A stretch of 64,000 nucleotides of DNA, from assembly GCF_036227485.1 (NCBI RefSeq), contig NZ_CP109479.1, positions 8,990,001 through 9,054,000 on the forward strand, written 5' to 3'. The notes beneath the pieces are model-generated. The model searched no databases. It saw only the letters and a program-made list of their open reading frames with translations, and had not been told where the DNA came from. A program made the position numbers and the translations under genes. The first letter of the stretch is position 1. The number at the start of each line of letters is the position of its first letter. The stretch is from Streptomyces sp. NBC_01451. GTDB taxonomy: Bacteria > Actinomycetota > Actinomycetes > Streptomycetales > Streptomycetaceae. Below, piece by piece: positions 17,261 through 25,511 of this stretch.

Positions 17261-18256
17261 CTAGGAAGCGGGGGCCAGCTCCGGAAACGCACGTTCCTCA
17301 TGGCTGGCATCCGTGGCCGCGATCGCCGTGCCGACCGCCGATTCCTGCGGTTCGTCGAGGGAGACGCCCACCCTGCGCATCGTCTCGCGCAGCCAGCGGT
17401 GTGCCGGGTCGGAGTGCCGGTTGTGGTGCCAGTACATGGCCTCGACCAGCGGTACGTCCGGGAACGGCGTCGGTACGGCGACACAGCGCGCGAAGCCCTC
17501 GTAGCGCCGGGCGAGCCGCTCGGGCACCAGGGCGACCAGGTCGGTGCCGCCCACCAGGAACGGCAGCACACTGAACCCGGGGGCGCTGACCTGCACCTTC
17601 GGGGCGATGCCCAGGGTCTCCAGCTGCCGGTCCGCGGGCGTCTGGCTCTTGCCGAACGCGGAGGCGGCATGCGGCATGTCGGCCAGGTCACGGAGGGTGA
17701 GGCGGCCGTCGACGAGGCGCGGGTTGTCGGGGTCGACGATGCACACGAACCGGTCGTGCATCACGGCCTCGCTGATCCCGGGCAGCCGGTAGCCGAGCGG
17801 CACCACCATCAGGTCGTGACAGCGCAGATGGGTCTCGTTCTCCGGCTGGCCGTGCACCAGGGGGTGGAAGTCGATGCGTACGCCGGGCGCCTCGTCGGCG
17901 ATGGCCCGCAGCAGCGGTTCCACGAACACCGTCATCACGTAGTCCGACATCACCACGGAGAAGCGCTGCCGGCTGTTCTCCGGGTCGAACCGCCGGGTCA
18001 GCGACAGCGCCTCCTCGGCCTTGTACAGGGAGGCCTGTACGACGGGCAGCAGCCGCTCGGCCAGCGGGGTCAGCTCGTACTCGCGGCCGACCCTCACCAG
18101 CAGCTCGTCGTTGAAGTGCCGCCGCAGCCGGGCGAGCGAACCGCTCATCGCGGACTGACTGGTGGAGAGCCGGACGCCGGCGTGCGTGACGTTCCTCTCC
18201 TCCAGCAGGGCCTCCAGCGCCACCAGAAGATTGAGATCGATCGCTCCCAGACCCAC
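17261..18256 (-). CDS. LysR-family regulator (NodD/LeuO-like)
   Basis: 331 residues with an N-terminal winged helix (IDLNLLVALEALLEERNVTHAGVRL, QSAMSGSLARLRRHFNDELLVR) and a C-terminal periplasmic-binding-like effector domain. The LNLLVALEALLEE start and the STSQSAMS recognition helix place it near NodD and other regulators of aromatic degradation (LinR/NahR-like). The GTG at 18256 has an AAGGAGA box 6-12 bases upstream, better than more distal in-frame codons. It lies next to the leftward catabolic operon and most likely activates it with an aromatic inducer. CGAGGCATCG occurs about 130 bases upstream and again at the divergent promoter of the operons it may control. Confidence 0.88.
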   Translation of the reverse strand: MGLGAIDLNLLVALEALLEERNVTHAGVRLSTSQSAMSGSLARLRRHFNDELLVRVGREYELTPLAERLLPVVQASLYKAEEALSLTRRFDPENSRQRFSVVMSDYVMTVFVEPLLRAIADEAPGVRIDFHPLVHGQPENETHLRCHDLMVVPLGYRLPGISEAVMHDRFVCIVDPDNPRLVDGRLTLRDLADMPHAASAFGKSQTPADRQLETLGIAPKVQVSAPGFSVLPFLVGGTDLVALVPERLARRYEGFARCVAVPTPFPDVPLVEAMYWHHNRHSDPAHRWLRETMRRVGVSLDEPQESAVGTAIAATDASHEERAFPELAPAS

Positions 18257-18380
18257 GGATGTCTCCTTCCGTCCCGCCTGGCGGCAGGCGCCGGCCACAT
18301 CGTCGTACGGCCGTGAAACCGGAGCGTAACGAGGGCAGGCGGGCGCGAGGAAGGTGCGTGCGCGCATTCTCAGGAAGACG

Positions 18381-18397
18381 GATGCGAGGCATCGCCA
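18381..18397. promoter_or_regulatory. Candidate LysR site upstream of the lysR gene
   Basis: GATGC-GAG-GCATC, a short perfect inverted repeat, followed by GCC. It contains CGAGGCATCG (18385-18394), which recurs at 24386 and 28661. GAT-N7-ATC spacing resembles NodD-type LysR boxes. Confidence 0.4.
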
Positions 18398-18479
18398 CCG
18401 GGAATACGCGCAGGTCGACAGGCGTATGCGCACACAGGGCACACACATGCCGGACCCGGCGACAGCACAGGATCGCGTG

Positions 18480-19436
18480 CTAAGGCCGCGGCGTGCGGCC
18501 CCGCTTGCGGGCGCGCGGAAGGTACGCGTCGCCGCGTCCGGTGACGATGCGGTTGGAGAGGCTGCCGAGGCGTTCCACGGAGAGCGTCACCTCGTCACCG
18601 GGGACGAGAGGCGGGGGTGTGCGTTCTCCGACGCGCCCCCAGAACTCCGCCAGCGCGCCCCACCCGCAGGTGCCCGAGCCGAGGATGTCACCGGGGCGCA
18701 CCCAGGTGTCACGGGCGGCGTAGGCGACCATCTCCTCGAAGGTCCACGACACGTTGGCGAGCGTGTCCCGGCCGATCAGCTCGCCGTTGAGGGCGACGGT
18801 CATCTCCAGGTCGAGGAAGCCGTCCCCGTCCCTGCGGTCCTCCACCTCGTCGGCGGTGACGAGATACGGGCCCAGCGTGTTGGCGAAGTCCTTGCCCTTG
18901 GAGAAGCCGAGGCCCAGGTTCTTCTCCGGTTTCTGCAGGTCACGGGCCGACCAGTCGTTGAAGACGAGGTAGCCGACGATGTGCTCGCGGGCCTGCTCCG
19001 GTGTGAGGTCGCGTCCCGCCCGCCCGATGACCGCACCCACCTCCAGTTCGAAGTCGAGGACGGAGCAGCCCGCCGGTACCGGCACCTCGTCATGAGCGCC
19101 GTAGGCGGCGTGCGGGTTGGTGAAGTAGAAGTTGGGCGCCCGGTACCACTCCTCGGGCACGTGCTCCAGTCCGTCGAGCGACTTGGACACACCCTCGATG
19201 TGCGCCTCGAAGCCGACGAAGTCGCGGATGGACGGCGGCTTGAGCGGTGGCAGCAGTCGTACCTGATCCACCGTCAACTCGCTTGCGCGGCCCAGCGCTT
19301 CGGTTCCGGCCGCGTGCAGTGTCGCCGCCTCGACGAGGGACAGGACGGTCACTCCGGACGGCAACGGGTGGAGAGTCCGGCCCTGGACGACTCCGGCGTG
19401 CTCCACGCCCTCGTACTCGTATGTCGCGAACCGCAT
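18480..19436 (-). CDS. Fumarylacetoacetate hydrolase-family enzyme 1
   Basis: This 318-residue protein has the FAH C-terminal catalytic fold. The metal-binding acidic triad is visible as DFELEVGAVIG (E-x-E type, near residue 128) with later Asp in LVFNDWSARDLQ. The GTCGWGALAE block near 270 and the GD.V...LG.L.N end also fit. Members hydrolyse C-C bonds of acylpyruvates or fumarylacetoacetate, or act as decarboxylases/hydratases in meta-cleavage pathways. It is last in a tightly packed leftward operon, 3 bases after the berberine-bridge oxidase. A second FAH-family enzyme is encoded at 24546 with low similarity, so they probably act on different intermediates. Confidence 0.88.
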   Translation of the reverse strand: MRFATYEYEGVEHAGVVQGRTLHPLPSGVTVLSLVEAATLHAAGTEALGRASELTVDQVRLLPPLKPPSIRDFVGFEAHIEGVSKSLDGLEHVPEEWYRAPNFYFTNPHAAYGAHDEVPVPAGCSVLDFELEVGAVIGRAGRDLTPEQAREHIVGYLVFNDWSARDLQKPEKNLGLGFSKGKDFANTLGPYLVTADEVEDRRDGDGFLDLEMTVALNGELIGRDTLANVSWTFEEMVAYAARDTWVRPGDILGSGTCGWGALAEFWGRVGERTPPPLVPGDEVTLSVERLGSLSNRIVTGRGDAYLPRARKRGRTPRP

Positions 19437-19439
19437 GCC

Positions 19440-20861
19440 TCACTGCTCCCAGTGGTTGGTGTTGGTGACGGCCCCGGTGCTCAGATATCCGGCGAAGAGG
19501 CCCTTCGGGTCGCGTGCGGCCCGGATCTCGCGCAGCCGCCGCCACTGCGTGTCGCCCATGAACCTGACCTGCCGGACGGTGAAGTCGGAGTCCCCGAGGT
19601 ACTGGCCGACGGTCACCGGCCGCATGTCCGCCATCGCGTCGTCGAGCCAGGCCCGCAACTCCGCGTCCCGCCCGGGCTCGTCGTGGACGACGTACGTGGC
19701 GCAGTAGATCTCCGACTGCAACGAGAAAGCCATGTCGGGCAGTTCGCGCAGCGGCGCCATCGAGAACCAGATGGTGAACGTCTGCGGGGTGGGCTGTTCG
19801 GTGAACGCCTTCCGGACGGCCGGCACGACCTCCTCGGCGGTTCCGGTCAGCCAGGCGTTGTCGACGAGGTAGCGATGCCCCTCGGGGTTCGCCGCCCGCT
19901 GGCCCCGGAGCTGCTCGGCGAGCGTGGTCGGCTGCGCCTCGACGCGGAAGACGGCCCGGTCGGCGTACGGGTTCGTGTGCAGCGGTGCCAGCGCCTCGGC
20001 GGCCTGCTCGGCGGTGTCGGTCATGGACACGCCCGTGACCAGCAGCAAAGGCTCGTCATGGCCGGGCGGGGTCTGGGTGAGGGCGACGATCTCCACCAGC
20101 TCCGACACCGTGTGGTGCATCCCGTGCAGCCAGGTCATGACCTCGTCGAACAGGGCGAGCGGGTACGCGTGGACCGTGTGCGCCAGCTGCCGGGGCAGGG
20201 GGCGGGTACGGAGGTGGAAGCGGGTGACGACGCCGAAGAAACCCGGGCCGGCACCCCGCGCCGCCCAGAACAGGTCGGGGTTCGTCGTCTCGTCCGCGCG
20301 GACCGACTCGCCCTCGGCGGTGACGACATCGATCGCCACGAGGTTCTCCGCGGCCCAGCCCCAGCCGCGCGCGTTCCAACCCTGGCCGCCCTGGAGGAGG
20401 AAGCCCCCGATGCCGACCGACGGGCAGTGCCCGCCGTTGAAGAAGCGGCCGAACCCGCCCAGGAACGGGTTGAGTTCGTCGCCGCCCTTGACGCTCGGGC
20501 CGGCCGACACGATCCCGGTCGCGTCGTCGTACGTCATCTCGCGCAGGTCCCCGAGGTCGATCAGCAGCGCGTCCGTACGCACCGACCAGGCGGCCCAGCT
20601 GTGCCCGCCGGAACGGACGGCGACCTGCCAGCCCCGTTCAAGGGCGAGCCGTACGCCTTCGACGACGTCCTGTTCGGTCGCTGCCCGCAGGACGGCGGCC
20701 GGTGAACGGTCCGACGGCCGGCGGGCGTTGAAGACCCGGCCGAAGCAGGCCTCGTCGAAGTCCTCGTCACCGGGGAGATGGAGGCTGCCGGAGAATCGGC
20801 TGCTCTGCGGGGGTTCGGGGGTCGTCCCCCGATGGATGACAGTCATCGGCTCCGTACTCAC
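19440..20861 (-). CDS. Berberine-bridge-type FAD-linked oxidase
   Basis: 473 residues. An N-terminal PP-loop FAD-binding domain (VAVRSGGHSWAAWSV) includes the His expected to form an 8-alpha-histidyl bond to FAD. GGHCPSVGIGGFLLQGGQGW carries a Cys placed for a second, 6-S-cysteinyl bond, giving a probable bicovalent flavin. The C-terminus has the BBE pattern (RVRFMGDTQWRRLREIRAARDPKGLF). Such enzymes oxidise alcohols, sugars or alkaloid-like ring systems with oxygen. No signal peptide is seen. The GTG at 20861 overlaps the cyclase stop by GTGA, preferred over the internal ATG at 20846. Confidence 0.88.
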   Translation of the reverse strand: MSTEPMTVIHRGTTPEPPQSSRFSGSLHLPGDEDFDEACFGRVFNARRPSDRSPAAVLRAATEQDVVEGVRLALERGWQVAVRSGGHSWAAWSVRTDALLIDLGDLREMTYDDATGIVSAGPSVKGGDELNPFLGGFGRFFNGGHCPSVGIGGFLLQGGQGWNARGWGWAAENLVAIDVVTAEGESVRADETTNPDLFWAARGAGPGFFGVVTRFHLRTRPLPRQLAHTVHAYPLALFDEVMTWLHGMHHTVSELVEIVALTQTPPGHDEPLLLVTGVSMTDTAEQAAEALAPLHTNPYADRAVFRVEAQPTTLAEQLRGQRAANPEGHRYLVDNAWLTGTAEEVVPAVRKAFTEQPTPQTFTIWFSMAPLRELPDMAFSLQSEIYCATYVVHDEPGRDAELRAWLDDAMADMRPVTVGQYLGDSDFTVRQVRFMGDTQWRRLREIRAARDPKGLFAGYLSTGAVTNTNHWEQ

Positions 20862-21850
20862 TTGATCGCGATCGGGTTGACGGGGGCGCCCACCGCGCCG
20901 GTCACCGGCAGGGGCGCCGCGACGAGCAGGAACTCGTACACGCCGTCGGCCGCACAGTCCTCCGACAACTCCTCCAGGTCCCACATCTCGCCCAACGGCA
21001 GACCCATGTTGGGGATCGCTATCTGGTGCAGCGGGGACATGGCACGCTCGGCGAACTCGTACGGCCGGACCTCAAGTCCCCAGGTGTCGGCAGCGATCGC
21101 CGAGATCTCCGTGCGGTGCAGCCAGCCGAGGGTGGTGAAGGAGAGGCCGGGGGCGTCGCCGGCCGCGTAGCCTCCCCAGTCGCCGAGCCGTCGTACACGG
21201 CCGAGTTGGCCCGTGCGCACGAGGACGAGGTCGCCGCGGCGGACGGTCGAGGTGGCACCCTGGGCGTCGATCGTGGCGCGCAGATGCTCCTCCAGGATCG
21301 GGAAACCGTCGGGGAGTTCGCCGTGTTCGTCACCGATCGCGCGGCCGACGTCCAGGAGGACACCGCGGCCGGTGAAGACGTCCTTCATGTGCTCGATACC
21401 GGTGACGGAGTCGCCGTCACCGTTGACGATCGTGCACGAACGGCCGTTCCACGCCTGCTTGTTGTCGAAGATGTGGCCGAGCCCGTCCCACTGCGTGGAT
21501 GCCTGCAACGGCATCACGACATGGTCGTCGGCGCCGCCGAACCCGTGCGGAAAGCCCTGCGTGCCGGCCGCCGCGTCCGAACCGGTGTCCTTCATGTAGT
21601 GGACGGGGTTGATCCGGCCCCGGAAACCGCGTTGCGGGCCCTGCTCGTTGAACTCCTGCGCGAGCGAGAAGGGCCGCCCGCGCCGTACCAGTCCCACCGC
21701 GTGCGCCCGTATCGCGTCGTCGATGTGGTTGAGGGTGCCCAGCACGTCGTCCGGCCCCCAGCGGCCCCAGTTGCGGTACGCGGAACGGGCCTTGGCGAGT
21801 TCTTCCTCGACGGGGCCAAGATCGGGACCGGGATTCGGACCGAGGTTCAT
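20858..21850 (-). CDS. Cyclase-family (KynB-like) metal-dependent hydrolase
   Basis: 330 residues of the cyclase family (Pfam Cyclase), whose best-known member is kynurenine formamidase. The metal-binding pattern is visible as STQWDGLGHIFDN near residue 115, where HxGTHxD appears as QWDGLGHI, with a later conserved His-Glu region. A W-G-x-x-D motif (NWGRWGPDDVLGTLN) is typical of the longer actinobacterial and proteobacterial members in degradation clusters. It probably hydrolyses an amide, ester or lactone. Starts by ATGA overlap with the amidohydrolase gene. Confidence 0.85.
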   Translation of the reverse strand: MNLGPNPGPDLGPVEEELAKARSAYRNWGRWGPDDVLGTLNHIDDAIRAHAVGLVRRGRPFSLAQEFNEQGPQRGFRGRINPVHYMKDTGSDAAAGTQGFPHGFGGADDHVVMPLQASTQWDGLGHIFDNKQAWNGRSCTIVNGDGDSVTGIEHMKDVFTGRGVLLDVGRAIGDEHGELPDGFPILEEHLRATIDAQGATSTVRRGDLVLVRTGQLGRVRRLGDWGGYAAGDAPGLSFTTLGWLHRTEISAIAADTWGLEVRPYEFAERAMSPLHQIAIPNMGLPLGEMWDLEELSEDCAADGVYEFLLVAAPLPVTGAVGAPVNPIAIK

Positions 21851-22851
21851 CGGACACGTCCTTTCAGCAGCAGGTCGTAGGCGTTGACCCCGGCGACGGC
21901 GGACCGGTCGGCGCCGATGAGCCCGGCGGCGTGCAGTCGGGCCACCGGGTCGTTCACGCCCATGTCGAAGGGGTAGTCGGTACCGAGGACGACCCGGTCC
22001 GCGCCCACCTCCTCGACCAGATGGCGCAGCGCGCGCGGAGTGTAGACGAGCGAGTCGAACCACATGCGCCGCAGATACGTGCTCGGTGGTTCGAGGCAGC
22101 CGCGCGCGTCCTCGCGGACCCGCCAGGCGTGGTCGGAGCGTCCGACGTACGTCGGCAGGTAGCCCCCGCCGTGTGCGGCCACCACCTTCAGACGGGGGAA
22201 GCGGTCGAGGACGCCGGTGAAGATGAGATGCGAGAGCGCGACCGTCGTCTCCACGGGCTGCCCGACCGTGTTGCCGAGGTAGTGGGTGGCCAGCCGGGAG
22301 CCGAGCGAGCAGCCCCAGGGATGCACGAACACCACCGCACCCAGCTCCTCCGCCCGCTGCCACACCACGTCGTGCGCCGGATCGGCCAGCTCCCGTCCCT
22401 CGACGGACGTGGACACGCTGATCCCGTACAGCCCGTGGTCGGCGACCGCCTCGCCGAGCAGGGCGACGGCGAGGTCCGGGTGCTGGAGCGGAACCGTACC
22501 CAGCCCGAACAGCCGTTCCGGCGCCGCGGCACAGTGCGCGGCCACCGCCTCGTTGACGGTGCGGGTCAGACGTGCGGCCAGCGCGATGTCGGCCCAGTAG
22601 TGGTGCATCGGCATCGGACCGACCACCTGGACGTCCACACCCATCGCGTCGAGATCGGCGAGCCTGGTCCCGGCATTCGTCAACTGGGCTGACACGTGCT
22701 GGAGTTGGGCTCGGTTCACGGCGAGGGTGGCGGGGGAGTGGGCGCGCTGCTCGGCGGACAGCTCGGCGGCGAGTCCGGGCGTGCCCGCACACAGGGCGTC
22801 GGCTGCCGGTACCGCGAGATGGCCGTGGAAGTCGACGACGGGGCCGCTCAC
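21847..22851 (-). CDS. ACMSD-like amidohydrolase (decarboxylase/hydrolase)
   Basis: A 334-residue TIM-barrel metalloenzyme of the amidohydrolase-2 family. The first strand has FHGHLAVP (HxH ligands), FVHPWGCSLGSRL gives a later His, VVAAHGGGYLPTYVGR gives the His-Gly-Gly loop, and LGTDYPFDMG gives the catalytic Asp. This matches alpha-amino-beta-carboxymuconate-semialdehyde decarboxylase and related aromatic-acid or ring-cleavage-product decarboxylases. The GTG at 22851 overlaps the monooxygenase stop by GTGA. Together with the FAD monooxygenase it suggests hydroxylation and decarboxylation of an aromatic acid or its cleavage product. Confidence 0.87.
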   Translation of the reverse strand: MSGPVVDFHGHLAVPAADALCAGTPGLAAELSAEQRAHSPATLAVNRAQLQHVSAQLTNAGTRLADLDAMGVDVQVVGPMPMHHYWADIALAARLTRTVNEAVAAHCAAAPERLFGLGTVPLQHPDLAVALLGEAVADHGLYGISVSTSVEGRELADPAHDVVWQRAEELGAVVFVHPWGCSLGSRLATHYLGNTVGQPVETTVALSHLIFTGVLDRFPRLKVVAAHGGGYLPTYVGRSDHAWRVREDARGCLEPPSTYLRRMWFDSLVYTPRALRHLVEEVGADRVVLGTDYPFDMGVNDPVARLHAAGLIGADRSAVAGVNAYDLLLKGRVR

Positions 22852-23972
22852 GCCGCCGCCGTCAGGGAGTTCAGCGTCCGCGACATGATGCCCGCCGGGT
22901 CGGCACCGGGCGTGTCCGGCGTCATCTCCCAGGCGGCCAGCTGAAGGGAGTTCTCCAGCACCATCCGCACCCTCGGCAGCCGCCGCGCCATGAAGCGGTC
23001 CAGCGCCAGGTCCACCGGCTCTTCCCCGGTCACCAGCTCGGCCAGCAGCACCGCGTCCTCCGCGCACATCGCCGCACCCTGCGCGATGAGCGGCGGGCAC
23101 GCGTGCGCGGCGTCCCCGATCACCACCGTACGGCCGCGATGCCAGGGCCCGTCGACGAGGATCGCCTCGATCCAGCGGTAGTCGACCGCCGTGTCGTCGG
23201 GCAGCGAGGCCAGGATCCTGCCCCAGGTGCCGCCGTACCCGGCGCCGCGCTCGCGCAGCAGCCCGAGGGGCGCGCGCGGGCCGACCAGGGAGGCGTCGAG
23301 GTTCTCGTCGAGGAGGTAGGCGTAGCACTGGTCCGGGGAGATCGGGCTGTAGCCGGCCTTGTAGCGGGGGCCGCCGTAGTACACCTCCGCGCAGTCCATC
23401 TCGGCGGGGCGCTCGGCGACGACACGGAAGATCGACATGCCGACCGGGTGGGGCCGCGTACCGATGCCGAGCCGGCCGCGCATCCGTGAGTTGATGCCGT
23501 CGGCCCCGACCACCAGGTCGTACCGACCGGTCGAACCGTCCGTGAACGTGACGTCCACGTGGTCGGCCGACTGGTCGAGCCGCTCGACGCTCAGCCCGAG
23601 CCGGACCCGCACCCCGTGCGCGTGTACGGCGGCGCACAACGCGTTCTGTAGATCGGACCGCAACGCCCCTGCCGTGGAAGGGAGTTCGGGCCCCCCGGTG
23701 TGCGGCGTCGGCAGCTCGGTGATCAGCTCGCCGTCGGCGCCGCGCAACCGCATGGAGTCGAACGGCACCGCCCGGGCCAGCACCCGTTCCAGTACGCCCA
23801 CGGAACGCAGCGCCTTGAGGGCGTTGCCCTGGAGTGTGATGCCGTGCCCCACCCCGAACCACTGGGGCGACAGTTCCACGAGTTCGGCGTCGGCGCCGCG
23901 CTGGGCCAGCGCGAGGCACAGCACGCTTCCGGTGATGCCGCCGCCGACGACGAGCACCTTTTCAACGGGCAT
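22848..23972 (-). CDS. FAD-dependent aromatic monooxygenase (PHBH-like)
   Basis: This 374-residue class A flavoprotein monooxygenase has the N-terminal Rossmann motif VLVVGGGITGSVLCLAL, the DG motif LVVGADGINSRMR near residue 155, and the second FAD motif VVIGDAAHACPPLIAQGA near 290. It resembles p-hydroxybenzoate/salicylate/6-hydroxynicotinate hydroxylases, which use NAD(P)H and oxygen to hydroxylate or decarboxylatively hydroxylate aromatic rings. AAGGA precedes the ATG. It is the likely ring-hydroxylating step of the leftward operon. The exact substrate cannot be read from sequence. Confidence 0.88.
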   Translation of the reverse strand: MPVEKVLVVGGGITGSVLCLALAQRGADAELVELSPQWFGVGHGITLQGNALKALRSVGVLERVLARAVPFDSMRLRGADGELITELPTPHTGGPELPSTAGALRSDLQNALCAAVHAHGVRVRLGLSVERLDQSADHVDVTFTDGSTGRYDLVVGADGINSRMRGRLGIGTRPHPVGMSIFRVVAERPAEMDCAEVYYGGPRYKAGYSPISPDQCYAYLLDENLDASLVGPRAPLGLLRERGAGYGGTWGRILASLPDDTAVDYRWIEAILVDGPWHRGRTVVIGDAAHACPPLIAQGAAMCAEDAVLLAELVTGEEPVDLALDRFMARRLPRVRMVLENSLQLAAWEMTPDTPGADPAGIMSRTLNSLTAAA

Positions 23973-24013
23973 GGGAATCCTTGCGAACGTAGTGGCAGGC
24001 AGGGGGGTGGCGG

Positions 24014-24319
24014 TCAGCCCGTGAAGCGGGCGGCGCGCTCGCTGTAGTGCTCGACCACCGGCGGCGCGGCGAAGTACGGGCCGACCAGTGAGCGCCAGCG
24101 GGCGAACCGTTCGGACTCGCGGAACCCCTCCGTGTGATGGGCGACCGACTCCCAGCCGACCAGCAGCAGATAGGTGTCCGGCCGCTCCTCGCAGCGCAGC
24201 AGCTCGGTCCAGCGGAACCCGTCCGCCTCGGCGAGAACGGTGCGGGCCTTCTCGTAGGCCTCCTCGAACGCCTGCTCACGACCGGCCTCGACGGTCAGCT
24301 CGGCATGCTCGACGATCAC
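24014..24319 (-). CDS. Antibiotic biosynthesis monooxygenase (ABM)-fold protein
   Basis: 101 residues forming one dimeric alpha-beta ABM module: EHAELTVEAGREQAFEEAYEKARTVLAEADGF, then LLLVGWESVAHHTEGFRESERFARWRSLVGPYF. The family includes quinol monooxygenases such as YgiN and ActVA-Orf6, and also simple stress proteins. GTG start with GAGGAGA upstream. It is the first gene of the leftward operon, 41 bases before the FAD monooxygenase, and could oxidise or detoxify a quinol intermediate. Confidence 0.82.
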   Translation of the reverse strand: MIVEHAELTVEAGREQAFEEAYEKARTVLAEADGFRWTELLRCEERPDTYLLLVGWESVAHHTEGFRESERFARWRSLVGPYFAAPPVVEHYSERAARFTG

Positions 24320-24385
24320 GGCTGTCTCCTCGGCCTCGGTGGGTGGTCCGAGCCTGCGTGGGCGATGGATGCAGGGTCAACGGAT

Positions 24386-24469
24386 CGAGGCATCGACAAG
24401 GGGCACGTCATCCATCCCGTACGGCGATGCCACCGGGACCGGGGCGGACCGGTGATGGCAGGCATCGCC
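24386..24469. promoter_or_regulatory. Divergent promoter region with recurring GGCATCG motifs
   Basis: CGAGGCATCG at 24386-24395 is followed by the perfect inverted pair GGCGATGCC (24423-24431) / GGCATCGCC (24461-24469). The region lies between the leftward ABM operon (start 24319) and the rightward FAH operon (start 24546). GGCATCGCC also occurs at 18389. This is the most likely control region for both catabolic operons and a plausible LysR target. Confidence 0.45.
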
Positions 24470-24545
24470 AACGGCCATTTCCGCCGCCCCGCGATGCTGC
24501 CTAGCGTCGAGGGCGAGCCCCCAGCCCCTGCGAGGAGAGCCGCCC

Positions 24546-25511
24546 GTGACCGATCCCCTGCCCACTCATTCCGGACCGTTCGCGCTCGGCACGTGTCGGA
24601 GCGGTTCACGTGTCTTCCCCGGTCTGGTCACCGGGGCCCGCGTCCGGGACCTGTCCGCCCTGGTGTCCTCCGTGCGCGCGATCGTCGAGGAGTGGGACGC
24701 CTGGCTGCCCCGCCTCCACGACCTCGCCGAAACAGCCGACGGCCCCTGGCACGACCTGGCGGCGCTCCGCGTCCTGGCCCCGGTCGAGCCCGGCCAGATT
24801 TTGCAGAGCGGCGCCAACTACCGCAAGCACGTGGTCGATCTGGTCGCCGCCGAGAAGGAGAGCGTGCACGGCGCGACCCCCGAGGAGGCCCGGGCCGACG
24901 CCGAGAAGATGATGGACGAACGGGCACGCGACGGCGTCCCCTACGTCTTCCTCGGCTCGCCGCGCGCGATGTGCGGCCCGTACGACGACATCGTGCTCCC
25001 GGCGCTCGGCGAGCAGCACGACTGGGAGCTCGAACTCGCCCTCGTCATCGGTAAACCGGGCAGGAACATCCCGGCCGAGCAGGCGATGTCGCACGTCGCC
25101 GGCTACACGATCTGCAACGACCTCACCACCCGCGACCGCCTCTACCGCCCCGACCTCAAGGCCATCGGCACCGACTGGTTCACCGCCAAGAACGCCGACA
25201 CCTTCCTGCCGACAGGCCCCTTCCTCGTCCCGGCCGCCTTCGTCGGCGACCCGAACGACCTGCGGATCACCCTGCGCCACAACGGAGTCGTCCGCCAGGA
25301 CGAGTCCACCAAGGACATGATCTTCGACATCCCGAGGCTCATCGCCTACGTCTCCACGACCACCACCCTGCGCCCCGGCGATCTCCTCCTCACCGGTTCG
25401 CCGGCGGGCAACGGCGCGCACTGGGGAGTGTTCCTGAAACCGGGAGACGTGCTGGAGGCGGAAGTCACCGGTCTCGGACACCAGCGCAACACCGTCAGGA
25501 GCCACGCATGA
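24546..25511 (+). CDS. Fumarylacetoacetate hydrolase-family enzyme 2
   Basis: A 321-residue FAH-fold protein. The acidic metal triad shows in DWELELALVIGKPGRNIP (E-x-E), with Asp in ICNDLTTRDRLYRP. ILQSGANYRKHVVD near residue 91 and LLTGSPAGNGAHWGVFLKPGD near 285 are typical blocks. This looks like the 2-hydroxyhepta-2,4-diene-1,7-dioate isomerase / acylpyruvase branch. The GTG start has GAGGAGA upstream. It overlaps the extradiol-type VOC gene by ATGA, a pairing common in meta-cleavage pathways, where the hydrolase acts on the ring-cleavage product. Confidence 0.88.
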   Translation: MTDPLPTHSGPFALGTCRSGSRVFPGLVTGARVRDLSALVSSVRAIVEEWDAWLPRLHDLAETADGPWHDLAALRVLAPVEPGQILQSGANYRKHVVDLVAAEKESVHGATPEEARADAEKMMDERARDGVPYVFLGSPRAMCGPYDDIVLPALGEQHDWELELALVIGKPGRNIPAEQAMSHVAGYTICNDLTTRDRLYRPDLKAIGTDWFTAKNADTFLPTGPFLVPAAFVGDPNDLRITLRHNGVVRQDESTKDMIFDIPRLIAYVSTTTTLRPGDLLLTGSPAGNGAHWGVFLKPGDVLEAEVTGLGHQRNTVRSHA

